Below the pieces are notes generated by a model that saw only the letters and a list, made by a program, of their open reading frames with translations, made no database searches and was not told the DNA's origin. Below, piece after piece: positions 1 through 6,771 of a stretch of 12,084 nucleotides of DNA. The number at the start of each line of letters is the position of its first letter. The stretch's first letter is position 1. The translations under genes and the position numbers were made by a program. The stretch is taken from contig CALXWF010000033.1 in assembly GCA_944392285.1 (NCBI GenBank), forward strand, positions 1-12,084, read 5' to 3'. Source of the DNA: an uncultured Alphaproteobacteria bacterium. GTDB lineage: Bacteria > Pseudomonadota > Alphaproteobacteria > RF32 > CAG-239.

Positions 1-453
1 TATCGTGATAAAAATTTCTCGCCGCAAAACCAAGTTTTTGCCACGCAGATAGAGCTGGCGAGGGCTTATCGTCGTCCGTTGCTCATTCATGCATTAAAGG
101 CGCAAGATTGGCTTGAAGACTATTGGCATAAATTGCCGCAAAAATTTGTTTTTCATTCCTACAACGGTAAAGCAGAGATGTTAAAAAAGATTATTTCGCG
201 CGGCGGTTATGTTTCTTTTTCGGCTTCCATATTGCAAAATCGGCAAAAAAAAGAGCTTTTGGCAATTCTCCCAAAAGAGCGCCTGTTATTAGAAACGGAC
301 GGACCTTATCAGCCGCCTTTGGGGCAGCCGCAAAGCGAGCCGCAATTTTTGCCGTCATTATTGCACTCTTTGGCCGCTTTGAGCGAAGATAAAGCCGAGC
401 CTTTAAGTGAGCTAATTTATCAAAATTCTATGGAGTTTGTCAAAACATGGTAA
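1..453 (+). CDS. tatD: TatD-family metal-dependent hydrolase/DNase, 3' part only
   Basis: The reading frame is open from the first base of the window to the TAA at 451-453. About 150 C-terminal residues of a protein usually near 260 are therefore present, and the start lies outside. Metal-site landmarks of the TatD amidohydrolase (TIM-barrel) family are visible in order. These are 'PLLIHALKA', with His at visible residue 30; 'FVFHSYNG', with His at 52; and 'LLLETDGPY', with Asp at 100. TatD proteins are cytoplasmic Mg2+-dependent 3'-5' exonucleases acting on DNA or RNA ends, and the substrate here is inferred from the family only. The TTG at 79 is inside the conserved core and is not the real start. 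The last 7 nt overlap tcdA, implying co-transcription and translational coupling. Upstream metal ligands (HxH) cannot be checked. Confidence 0.88.
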   Translation, partial: YRDKNFSPQNQVFATQIELARAYRRPLLIHALKAQDWLEDYWHKLPQKFVFHSYNGKAEMLKKIISRGGYVSFSASILQNRQKKELLAILPKERLLLETDGPYQPPLGQPQSEPQFLPSLLHSLAALSEDKAEPLSELIYQNSMEFVKTW

Positions 454-1199
454 CAACATCAGGGCGTTTTTTGCGTACCGAGGCTTTGCTCGGAAAAGAA
501 AAGATGAAAAAACTGCAACAGGCAACGGTTATGGTTGTCGGTGTCGGTGCTGTCGGCGGTTATTGTGTTGAGGCTTTGGCGCGTGCCGGTATCGGGCGTC
601 TGATTTTGGTTGACTTTGACAAAGTGGAAGAAAGCAACATCAATCGCCAAATTTTGGCCTTAACCTCCACCATCGGCCAAAAGAAAACCGAGCTGGCCCG
701 CTATCGGGTGGCAGATATTAATCCAGACTGTGAGATCATAACCAAAGAGATGTTTGTCAACACCCAAACTTTGCCGGAATTATTGCAACTGAAAGCAGAT
801 TATGTGGTAGACGCCATAGATGCGCTTAATCCTAAATGCGCGCTGATGGAAGAACTCTACAAAAGGCAGATTCCCTTCATCTCGTCAATGGGGGCAGCCT
901 TAAAGACTGAGATTTCGCATATTAAATATGGCAAATTAAGTGCGACCAAAAACTGTGCCTTGGCCAAATTTATTCGCAAACGTTTGAAAAAGCGCGGGGT
1001 TGATTTAAGCAAAATCAATTGTGTTTTTTCCGACGAGCAGATAACTCTGCCGGAAACCGCAATTTTTATGGAAGACAACGTTGAGCAGGAAAGCGGGCGT
1101 CCGCGTCATACTTTAGGCTCTTTACCGACCATAACCGCCGTTTTTGGCCTGACCATTGCCAATGCGATAATTAAAAATTTAACCCAAAAGGAATACTAA
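447..1199 (+). CDS. tcdA: tRNA threonylcarbamoyladenosine dehydratase (TcdA/CsdL)
   Basis: A 250-residue E1-like (ThiF/MoeB superfamily) protein. TcdA uses ATP to cyclise t6A at position 37 of ANN-decoding tRNAs to ct6A. Visible landmarks are the nucleotide-binding loop 'GVGAVG' (residues 32-37), 'LILVDFD' ending the second strand (53-58), the E1 signature 'NINRQ' (64-68), and 'YVVDAIDALNPK' (119-130), which matches 'YVIDAIDSVRPK' of E. coli TcdA. The later 'INCVFSDEQ' matches its 'VDCVFSTEA' segment. The length is close to the E. coli enzyme (about 268). The ATG at 447 lies inside the end of tatD (7-nt overlap), with a weak GGAG 11 nt upstream. There is no C-terminal rhodanese or ThiS partner, arguing against MoeB or ThiF. 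The usual sulfurtransferase partners CsdA/CsdE are not in the window. Confidence 0.92.
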   Translation: MVTTSGRFLRTEALLGKEKMKKLQQATVMVVGVGAVGGYCVEALARAGIGRLILVDFDKVEESNINRQILALTSTIGQKKTELARYRVADINPDCEIITKEMFVNTQTLPELLQLKADYVVDAIDALNPKCALMEELYKRQIPFISSMGAALKTEISHIKYGKLSATKNCALAKFIRKRLKKRGVDLSKINCVFSDEQITLPETAIFMEDNVEQESGRPRHTLGSLPTITAVFGLTIANAIIKNLTQKEY

Positions 1200-1200
1200 G

Positions 1201-2415
1201 ATGCAAAAAGCGCCAAAATCATTACGCTTGCAAATCGCTCTGATGGGGCGTGTAAATGCCGGAAAATCGAGCTTTCTAAACTTGCTGACCGGGCAAGAAA
1301 CCGCTATAACTTCGCCTCAGGCCGGCACCACGACGGATATGGTTGAAAAAAATCAGGAGCTTTTGCCGCTTGGCCCAATCACTTGGATAGATACGGCCGG
1401 TTTTGGCGATGAATCCGCCCTTGGCGAAAAAAGGCTTGCTAAGACCCAAAAAGCTTTTGACAAAGCAGATATCATTTTACTGATAACCGAGCAAGGCAAA
1501 ATCGGAACGGCCGAAACTTTTATATTAAACGAGGCCAAGACACGCCAAATCCCCGTAATCATCATTAACAATAAAGCAGATACCGCCGAACAAACGCAAG
1601 GTGAGGGGCTGTGGGTTAATTCTTTGGATAAAAGCAGTCGTGATAAAGTATTAAATGCCTTAAAAGCAGAGCTGATAAAACTTGTGCCGGAAGATTTTAT
1701 TACGCCGCCCCCGCTTTTGGGCGATTTACTGCCAGAACACGGTACAATAGTCATGATTATTCCCATAGATTTTGAGGCACCCAAAGGACGGTTAATTATG
1801 CCTCAGGTACAAGCCATTCGTGATGCTTTAGACCACAATCAAACCGTTATCATGCTCAAAGAAGATGAATATCAAACTTTTCTGCGGCGCTTGGGCTTTG
1901 TGCCTGACCTTGTGGTTTGCGATTCTCAGGTGGTCGATAAAATGGTGGCCCAAACCCCCGCGCAAATTAAATGCACGACTTTTTCCACCTTATTTGCCCG
2001 CTTGAAAGGTGACATTAACAAATTTGTCGAAGGAGCGGGAATGATAAAGCATTTGCAAGATGGAGATAAAGTTTTGATAGCGGAATCTTGCACGCATCAT
2101 GCCGTAGAAGATGACATCGGTCGTGTAAAAATTCCGCGGTGGCTGGTACAAAAGAGCGGCAAACAATTGCAAATAGACCATGTTGCCGGTCCTGATTTTC
2201 CAAAGAATCTGAAAGACTATAAATTAGTTATTCAATGCGGCGGCTGCATGAACAATCGCCGTGAGATATTAAGTCGGATTAACAAATGTGAGGCCGCCGG
2301 TGTAGCCATAACCAACTACGGCATATGCATTTCGGAGTTAAAAGGCGTGTTAGAGCGCATTTTACAACCGTTTCCGGAGGCCTTAAAGAAATATCACAAT
2401 CCACAGGAGGAATAA
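1201..2415 (+). CDS. hydF: [FeFe] hydrogenase H-cluster maturation GTPase HydF
   Basis: A 404-residue protein of normal HydF length. HydF is the scaffold on which HydE and HydG products build the 2Fe subcluster before transfer to the hydrogenase HydA. The N-terminal GTPase domain shows the P-loop 'GRVNAGKSS' (16-24), the 'AGTTTD' switch (41-46), 'DTAG' (64-67) and 'NKAD' (124-127). A middle dimerisation domain follows. The C-terminal cluster domain carries 'ESCTHH' (Cys297, His299) and 'CGGCMNNRR' (Cys346, Cys349), the CxH...CxxC ligand set for the [4Fe-4S] cluster. All expected ligands are intact, so the protein should be functional. The ATG at 1201 is 1 nt after tcdA, with AAGGA about 8 nt upstream. 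Neither hydE, hydG nor a hydrogenase gene is in the window. The presence of hydF implies H2 metabolism elsewhere in the genome. Confidence 0.96.
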   Translation: MQKAPKSLRLQIALMGRVNAGKSSFLNLLTGQETAITSPQAGTTTDMVEKNQELLPLGPITWIDTAGFGDESALGEKRLAKTQKAFDKADIILLITEQGKIGTAETFILNEAKTRQIPVIIINNKADTAEQTQGEGLWVNSLDKSSRDKVLNALKAELIKLVPEDFITPPPLLGDLLPEHGTIVMIIPIDFEAPKGRLIMPQVQAIRDALDHNQTVIMLKEDEYQTFLRRLGFVPDLVVCDSQVVDKMVAQTPAQIKCTTFSTLFARLKGDINKFVEGAGMIKHLQDGDKVLIAESCTHHAVEDDIGRVKIPRWLVQKSGKQLQIDHVAGPDFPKNLKDYKLVIQCGGCMNNRREILSRINKCEAAGVAITNYGICISELKGVLERILQPFPEALKKYHNPQEE

Positions 2416-2425
2416 ATTTGTTTAT

Positions 2426-2449
2426 TTGCTTGATATAAGCAAGATTTTA
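2426..2449 (+). terminator. weak hairpin after hydF, possible terminator
   Basis: TTGCTT (2426-2431) can pair with AAGCAA (2437-2442) around a 5-nt loop, followed by the T-containing tract GATTTTAG. The stem is only 6 bp with two G:C pairs and the T run is short, so termination would be inefficient at best. Its position 10 nt after the hydF stop is what makes it worth listing. Confidence 0.22.
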
Positions 2450-2501
2450 GTTTAGTTTCAAAAACAAATAATAAGCCGTTTTGTGTTGGGAATTTGAACC
2501 G

Positions 2502-3368
2502 ATGAAGATGATTAAACCCATAGTAAACATTTCAAAAGTCATAGATAACTTTGACACGGTTATCGTTGGCTTTAACGGCGTTTTGTCTGAGGGCAACGGC
2601 ATAAAGGTAGATGCAATCAATGCCCTTGTGAATATGAAAAAAATCGGCAAAAACATCGTCTTGGTTTCAAATTCTTATTTAAGAGTCGCGGCTTTGGCCA
2701 AAATCATGCAGGAAAACCGCGTGCCCTTAACCATCTTTGACAGCATGATTACGGCCGGAGAAATTTTGCACTATCGTCTTAAATATGGTGTCGGTGAGCT
2801 CTCGGGGCTTGGCAAACGTTGCTATGTTTTGGGTGACAAAGAGGATTTAGGCGTTTTTTCCGGGCTTGATTTTGCGGTTGAGGCCAATTTGCCCCGTGCT
2901 GACTTTTTATACATGGCCTCAGTCAAAACGCCTGAAGATATGTTAGAGCAATATCTTCCCGACTTAGAACATGCCGCTTCGTTAAATATTCCGTTTTTAT
3001 GTGTCGGCAATGACACCTCAAGTTACAAAGACGGCAAAGTTTGTTTGGCTCCCGGTGCTTTGGCGGAACAATATGCGGTTTTGGGCGGGCGTATTTTAAC
3101 CTTGGGCAAGCCTGATGCCAAAATTTTGGCTTATTCTCTTGACGGGCTTGAAAATGTTGATTTATCCCGCACCCTCCTTATTGGAGACTCCATGCCGACA
3201 GACATTAAAGGAGCCAACCTTTTAGGCATAAGCTCGGCCTTTGTTTCCAAAGGAATACATGTAAACTATGTCGGCGAGGGCTATATCCCTGATGTTGCCA
3301 AAACCAGAGAACTGGCCACAAATTTTGACGCTTATCCGGACTTTGTCATTTCAAACTTAAGGTGGTAG
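2502..3368 (+). CDS. HAD class IIA-like protein (TIGR01459 type) lacking the catalytic nucleophile
   Basis: A 288-residue protein with class IIA HAD layout (NagD/TIGR01459-like). It has a motif II-like 'LVSNSY' (Ser56), a large C2 cap insertion, motif III 'LGKPDAK' (Lys203) and motif IV 'GDSMPTD' (Asp229, Asp234). Motif I is abnormal. Family members have DxDG or DxWG there, but this protein reads 'VIVGFNGVLSEG', so the nucleophile Asp is Gly23 and the +2 acid is Asn25. The fold is probably kept while phosphoaspartate chemistry should be lost, which suggests a binding or regulatory role. I chose the ATG at 2502. A TTG at 2481 would add seven residues, and a second ATG is at 2508. None has a good ribosome-binding site. 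The gene is 1 nt from the next gene, so the two are likely co-expressed. The alphaproteobacterial family assignment is from memory of the pattern. Confidence 0.82.
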   Translation: MKMIKPIVNISKVIDNFDTVIVGFNGVLSEGNGIKVDAINALVNMKKIGKNIVLVSNSYLRVAALAKIMQENRVPLTIFDSMITAGEILHYRLKYGVGELSGLGKRCYVLGDKEDLGVFSGLDFAVEANLPRADFLYMASVKTPEDMLEQYLPDLEHAASLNIPFLCVGNDTSSYKDGKVCLAPGALAEQYAVLGGRILTLGKPDAKILAYSLDGLENVDLSRTLLIGDSMPTDIKGANLLGISSAFVSKGIHVNYVGEGYIPDVAKTRELATNFDAYPDFVISNLRW

Positions 3369-3369
3369 G

Positions 3370-3945
3370 ATGAGCAAGAGGCAAAAACTTATCGTAAAAT
3401 GGCTTTCTCTTGCACTTTTGGCAATTTATGCCTTATGGCCGTTAGACATTTCGCGTCAGGAACAAAGAGACTATTCCGAGCAATTGCAAAGGGGTGAGTT
3501 CATCACCCGCAGTGAGATGTTGCAGTTTTTGGAAACCTGGTCGGAGTTTTGCCGTACCAATATTTATCAGCAAGAAAATATGCAAGCCTCTTTAAGCATG
3601 GATAAGCCGTCAAAAAGTTTTCCGCCGCGGGTTGTGTCATGGTTGCGCAACCGAGGTTGGCATGCAGACAGGTTTTTTTATGTTGAGCAAAGATTAAAAA
3701 GCATTGTCAAATCAGCCCAGCTTCAGCAAGAGGTTTTAGGCAATAAAGATGCCGTAGAAACCGCTGGTCGTGATGCCGGAGGCGCCGCACAAGACGCTCT
3801 TAATAATTTGATGCAACAACAAACCGTCCAGATGAATTTATATCAGGTGACCGATGGCGAGATATCCATGGTTTTGCCGCAGATAAACATCATCTTAGAT
3901 ATTTTGGAAGGGCGTACCTTATACGCTCCGTCTTTATTTAATTGA
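3370..3945 (+). CDS. unrecognised membrane-anchored protein of 191 residues
   Basis: I do not recognise this protein. It begins with a basic stretch (MSKRQK) and one hydrophobic segment at about residues 9-24 (LSLALLAIYALW), with no clear signal-peptidase site. It is therefore probably a single-pass inner-membrane protein with the rest in the periplasm. The body is helical and Gln-rich, with Trp/Arg-containing motifs such as 'WLRNRGWHADRFFYVEQRL' (about 90-108). A small-residue linker follows ('AGRDAGGAAQDAL', about 132-144), then a Gln-rich amphipathic part ending at a TGA. The start ATG has AAGGTGG just upstream, overlapping the end of the HAD-IIA gene, and the two genes are 1 nt apart. This argues for coupled translation and perhaps a shared role. 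Confidence 0.78.
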   Translation: MSKRQKLIVKWLSLALLAIYALWPLDISRQEQRDYSEQLQRGEFITRSEMLQFLETWSEFCRTNIYQQENMQASLSMDKPSKSFPPRVVSWLRNRGWHADRFFYVEQRLKSIVKSAQLQQEVLGNKDAVETAGRDAGGAAQDALNNLMQQQTVQMNLYQVTDGEISMVLPQINIILDILEGRTLYAPSLFN

Positions 3946-3968
3946 AATAATAAAAAATATTAAGTTAC

Positions 3969-3997
3969 TTTACAGTTTTTTCTCATTTTTCTAAATT
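3969..3997 (+). promoter_or_regulatory. candidate sigma70-type promoter for the HAD/zeta-kinase pair
   Basis: TTTACA (3969-3974, five of six matches to TTGACA) is separated by 17 nt from TAAATT (3992-3997, four of six matches to TATAAT). It sits in the 86-nt AT-rich gap, 34 nt before the ATG at 4032. No terminator is visible after the preceding gene, so read-through is also possible. Confidence 0.42.
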
Positions 3998-4031
3998 ATA
4001 AGCAGAAAAGCCAAAGAGAAAGAAAAAAAGT

Positions 4032-4487
4032 ATGATTTTTTGTGACATGGACGGTGTTCTCGTCAATTTTGATGACAGTATAAAAGCCTTATGCGGAGCC
4101 TATCCCAAAGAGTTAGCGCGTCCCGTAATGTGGCAAAAGGTAATAGAAACGCCGGATTATTGGTTAAATTTGCCCAAACTTTCCGGTGCGGATGAGCTTG
4201 TCGCTTATCTGCGCCCGCAAGGTTTTAAGATTCTGACCGGCCTTCCGGTTTACGGCTATGATAAGGCGGCCAAAGAAAAACCTTTGTGGATAAAAAAACA
4301 CTATGGCCACGACATAGAGGTTATTTGCTGTCTGACCAAAGACAAAAGTACTTATTGTCAAAAAGGTGATATTTTAATAGATGACCGAGAGGCCACCATA
4401 ATTGAATGGCAAAAAGCCGGCGGTATCGGCATTTTCCATACAGACATCAACAAGACTTTGGCTGAACTCAAGAAATATGGGTGCTAA
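4032..4487 (+). CDS. small HAD-superfamily phosphatase, 5'(3')-deoxyribonucleotidase-like
   Basis: A 151-residue cytoplasmic HAD hydrolase. Motif I 'FCDMDGVLVNF' carries the nucleophile Asp5 and the acid/base Asp7. Motif II is 'KILTGLP' (Thr69), motif III lies in the 'AKEKPLWIKKHYG' stretch (Lys81 or Lys83), and motif IV is 'ILIDDRE' (Asp117, Asp118). The compact size and the 'MDGVLVNF...LTGLP...DILIDDR' pattern resemble the NT5C-type deoxyribonucleotidases found in bacteria and phages, which dephosphorylate nucleoside monophosphates. Substrate assignment is inference, and another small phosphomonoester is possible. Unlike the HAD-IIA gene upstream, all catalytic residues are present. The ATG at 4032 follows a purine-rich AAAGAGAAAG stretch. 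The gene is directly followed by, or overlaps, the zeta-type kinase gene. Confidence 0.8.
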   Translation: MIFCDMDGVLVNFDDSIKALCGAYPKELARPVMWQKVIETPDYWLNLPKLSGADELVAYLRPQGFKILTGLPVYGYDKAAKEKPLWIKKHYGHDIEVICCLTKDKSTYCQKGDILIDDREATIIEWQKAGGIGIFHTDINKTLAELKKYGC

Positions 4488-4488
4488 A

Positions 4489-5571
4489 ATGCAAATGACA
4501 AACTTACAAATGCAAAAAGAGCTTGATTTTTTAAAGGCCGCGACGGAAGAAATAGGGGCCATGCCTTGCCGCAGCTATCCGGAATATAGCCAAGAAGAGG
4601 TTGCCGCCATTTTAAAACGTGAAGAAGCCAAGGTTCAAGCCAATTATAATGCCTTTGTCAAAGATTTTCACAACAAAAACCAATATAATCATGCCACCAC
4701 GCGCAGAGATTATGTTTTGTTGTTTAGCTTTCCCGGTGCCGGCAAAACACGGCTCAGTCAATATGTTTATGAGCAAATGCAAAGTCTTAATCCGAAAAAT
4801 GAATTTAATATTTTAGATAAAGATGATTATCGTTTTTTGTTCCCGCATTTGCATTTTTATTTAAAAAATCATATAGATGAAAACGGCAAGTTTGAATATC
4901 CGGCAACTCAGTGTATCCGAGAGTTTTTAGAGGCAACGCTGCAAACGGCAAGCAAGTCTGTTTTAGCCTCGGGCTCGCTCGGTGCCGCGGTAGATTTTCC
5001 CAAGAACGCCGAAAAAGCCATAGCTAAAGGCTATCATCCGCATGTTGTTTATTTAAGTGTTAATAAAGATATTTGTAATTTAAGCAATATCTATCGCAGT
5101 GCCGGAATCTTTAACAAAATCATAGATAATGGTGAAAATTTGTGTCCGCGCTTAATCCCCGCCGAATATTACGATAAGTTTGACCGCCAAAAATATGATG
5201 TCTTGCATAATTTGTCAGAGTTCCAAAAGACCAAGGGCAACCAAATGGATATCTCGGTGACCAATCGTAATTTTGATTTATTATATAATTCGCGCCTAAC
5301 GCCCGAGGCAGACATTCGTCAAATCGTCCGTCGGGAAGAACAACGAGCCTTAACGCCGATAGAACTGAAAAATATGCATTTTCAGGTATATACAATAAAG
5401 CAATCTATGCAAAAGCGCATAGAAAACGGCATTTACATTCCCAATGAAAAAGAGCAAAAAAATCTGCTGACGACTTTATCAAATCTGCAACAACACATCA
5501 AAGATAGTTACAGCCGCAACAATATCTTTCTTATGCCATATTACAAAGGGCAGCTGGTAAGCTCAATGTAA
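4489..5571 (+). CDS. zeta-toxin-like P-loop kinase
   Basis: About 360 residues. The P-loop 'FPGAGKTR' is at residues 81-88 and is followed by 'LDKDDYRF' (109-116), the D-x-D-x-[FY]-R pattern of zeta-toxin/PezT kinases. Next come a helical stretch containing 'REFLEATLQ', the strand 'SVLASGSLG', and 'GYHPHVVYLSV' with a following 'NIYRSAG'. This order matches the zeta fold, whose founders phosphorylate UDP-GlcNAc; related kinases act on other small molecules. About 75 residues precede the P-loop and a helical charged tail of about 70 residues follows, so it is larger than a minimal zeta domain. No epsilon-like antitoxin is adjacent, and the upstream partner is a HAD phosphatase. The start is uncertain: ATG 4489 (1 nt after that gene), ATG 4477 (11-nt overlap) and ATG 4402 (86-nt overlap, unlikely) are in frame. 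None has a strong ribosome-binding site. Function as a toxin is not shown. Confidence 0.75.
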   Translation: MQMTNLQMQKELDFLKAATEEIGAMPCRSYPEYSQEEVAAILKREEAKVQANYNAFVKDFHNKNQYNHATTRRDYVLLFSFPGAGKTRLSQYVYEQMQSLNPKNEFNILDKDDYRFLFPHLHFYLKNHIDENGKFEYPATQCIREFLEATLQTASKSVLASGSLGAAVDFPKNAEKAIAKGYHPHVVYLSVNKDICNLSNIYRSAGIFNKIIDNGENLCPRLIPAEYYDKFDRQKYDVLHNLSEFQKTKGNQMDISVTNRNFDLLYNSRLTPEADIRQIVRREEQRALTPIELKNMHFQVYTIKQSMQKRIENGIYIPNEKEQKNLLTTLSNLQQHIKDSYSRNNIFLMPYYKGQLVSSM

Positions 5572-5587
5572 CAGAGATGATATTTTT

Positions 5588-5618
5588 GCCGATTCCGGTT
5601 GACAAATAAATAATCGGT
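5588..5618. repeat. inverted repeat flanking the mlaE -35 element
   Basis: GCCGATT (5588-5594) and AATCGGT (5612-5618) are inverted copies, six exact pairs plus a G:T pair, separated by 17 nt. The TTGACA at 5599-5604 sits inside the loop. The arrangement could be an operator, but it is short and could arise by chance. Confidence 0.3.
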
Positions 5619-5626
5619 AATACTTT
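5599..5626 (+). promoter_or_regulatory. candidate promoter of the mlaE-F-D-lipoprotein operon
   Basis: A perfect -35 hexamer TTGACA (5599-5604) lies 55 nt before the mlaE ATG. The best-spaced -10 is TACTTT (5621-5626, 16-nt spacer), a poor match. TAAGAT (5626-5631) matches better, but the spacer is 21 nt. The -35 is convincing and the -10 is not settled. Confidence 0.42.
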
Positions 5627-5658
5627 AAGATAAAGAACAACTGTTACGGCAACAAGAT

Positions 5659-6771
5659 ATGAATTTTGAATATCATACAAACGAGCGCTGCCTGGAGCTG
5701 GTTTTGCGCGGAGACTACCTTAATTTTGATGATGAGGCAGCCAAAAGCGCATTTTATGCCGCATTACACCAAGGAAAGTTCAAAAGTATTAAAGTCTTAA
5801 ATGACGGACTCAAACAATGGGATTCGTCATTGGTCGTCGTTTTGTTTGAGGCAGCAAAGGAAGCTGCAAAACGCCAAATAGATTTTGACACCCAGTCTTT
5901 GCCTCAAAATTTGCAACGGCTGTTGCATTTGGCTCTGGCCGTAGACCGCAAGCCAACCCCGAAAGATATGTCAAAAGAACCCATACTTGAGGCGCTTGGC
6001 GGTTGGACATTAAGCATCTGGCAAAGCATTGTCAAAGGGACAACTTTTATTCATGAAACTTTTTTTGCATTTCAACGCTTGCTGATAAACAAAGCCGTCA
6101 TGCGTCAGGTAGACTTTTTGTTTGCTCTGGAAGACTGCAGTTATAAGGCTGTCGGGATTGTCTCTTTGGTCAGTTTCATGGTCGGGCTGATATTGGCTTT
6201 TGTCGGGGCCATTCAGCTCAAAGATTTTGGGGCGCAAATTTATGTCGCCAGTTTGGTGGCAATCGGTATGACACGCATTATGGGTGCCATCATGGTGGGC
6301 ATTATCATGGCCGGTCGCACCGGCGCTTCCTATGCGGCCACAATCGGTACCATGCAGGTTAATGAAGAGGTAGATGCGCTTAAAACCATGGGAATATCGC
6401 CGACTGATTTTTTGGTTTTGCCGCGCATCACGGCATTAACGGTCACCATGCCGTTTTTAACACTTTTGGCCGACTTTATGGGGATAATCGGTGGTGCTTT
6501 TGTCGGGGTTGTCATGTTAGACATATCGGCGCCCGAATATTATAAATACACACTCAAAGCACTGGGGCTTACCAATTTTTGGGTCGGAATTTTTCACGGT
6601 TTTGTTTTTGGCATTGTGATTGCGCTTTGCGGTTGCTACTACGGTATCAATTGCGGGCGTAATGCCGACAGTGTTGGTGTTGCCACCACCAGAGCGGTGG
6701 TTTCGGCCATTGTTTGGATGATTGTTGTCACCGGTCTTTTAACCTTAATGTTTGAGGTAATGGGAATATGA
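5659..6771 (+). CDS. mlaE: MlaE-type lipid ABC transporter permease with N-terminal STAS domain
   Basis: A 370-residue inner-membrane permease of the MlaE (MCE-associated) family. Residues 1 to about 95 form a STAS-like domain with 'WDSSLVVVLFEAAKEA' (54-69), equivalent to the separate MlaB subunit of E. coli. The permease follows, with an interfacial helix at about 130-150 and hydrophobic segments at about 165-185, 195-220, 250-285, 305-330 and 345-367. The conserved loop 'AGRTGASYAATIGTM' (218-232) and 'EEVDALKTMGI' (236-246) is the family hallmark for coupling to the ATPase. The complex moves phospholipids between membranes, and direction cannot be read from sequence. The start ATG at 5659 has only a weak ribosome-binding site. 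The stop overlaps the mlaF start by 4 nt (ATGA), which supports tight stoichiometry. Confidence 0.93.
   Translation: MNFEYHTNERCLELVLRGDYLNFDDEAAKSAFYAALHQGKFKSIKVLNDGLKQWDSSLVVVLFEAAKEAAKRQIDFDTQSLPQNLQRLLHLALAVDRKPTPKDMSKEPILEALGGWTLSIWQSIVKGTTFIHETFFAFQRLLINKAVMRQVDFLFALEDCSYKAVGIVSLVSFMVGLILAFVGAIQLKDFGAQIYVASLVAIGMTRIMGAIMVGIIMAGRTGASYAATIGTMQVNEEVDALKTMGISPTDFLVLPRITALTVTMPFLTLLADFMGIIGGAFVGVVMLDISAPEYYKYTLKALGLTNFWVGIFHGFVFGIVIALCGCYYGINCGRNADSVGVATTRAVVSAIVWMIVVTGLLTLMFEVMGI

Noticed and set aside
1353..1784. 143-residue open frame on the - strand
   Set aside because: It lies wholly inside hydF, whose motifs are intact on the other strand. Its protein is low-complexity Ser/Lys/Leu-rich, as expected from an antisense frame.
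4402..4488. Longer N-terminus for the zeta-like kinase
   Set aside because: It would overlap the phosphatase gene by 86 nt through its conserved 3' end. The extra residues are the phosphatase sequence read in another frame. The ATGs at 4477 and 4489 are far more likely.
4489..5571. Classical epsilon-zeta toxin-antitoxin module
   Set aside because: No small antitoxin gene lies on either side. The upstream neighbour is a HAD phosphatase and the downstream one is mlaE. Only the kinase fold is supported.
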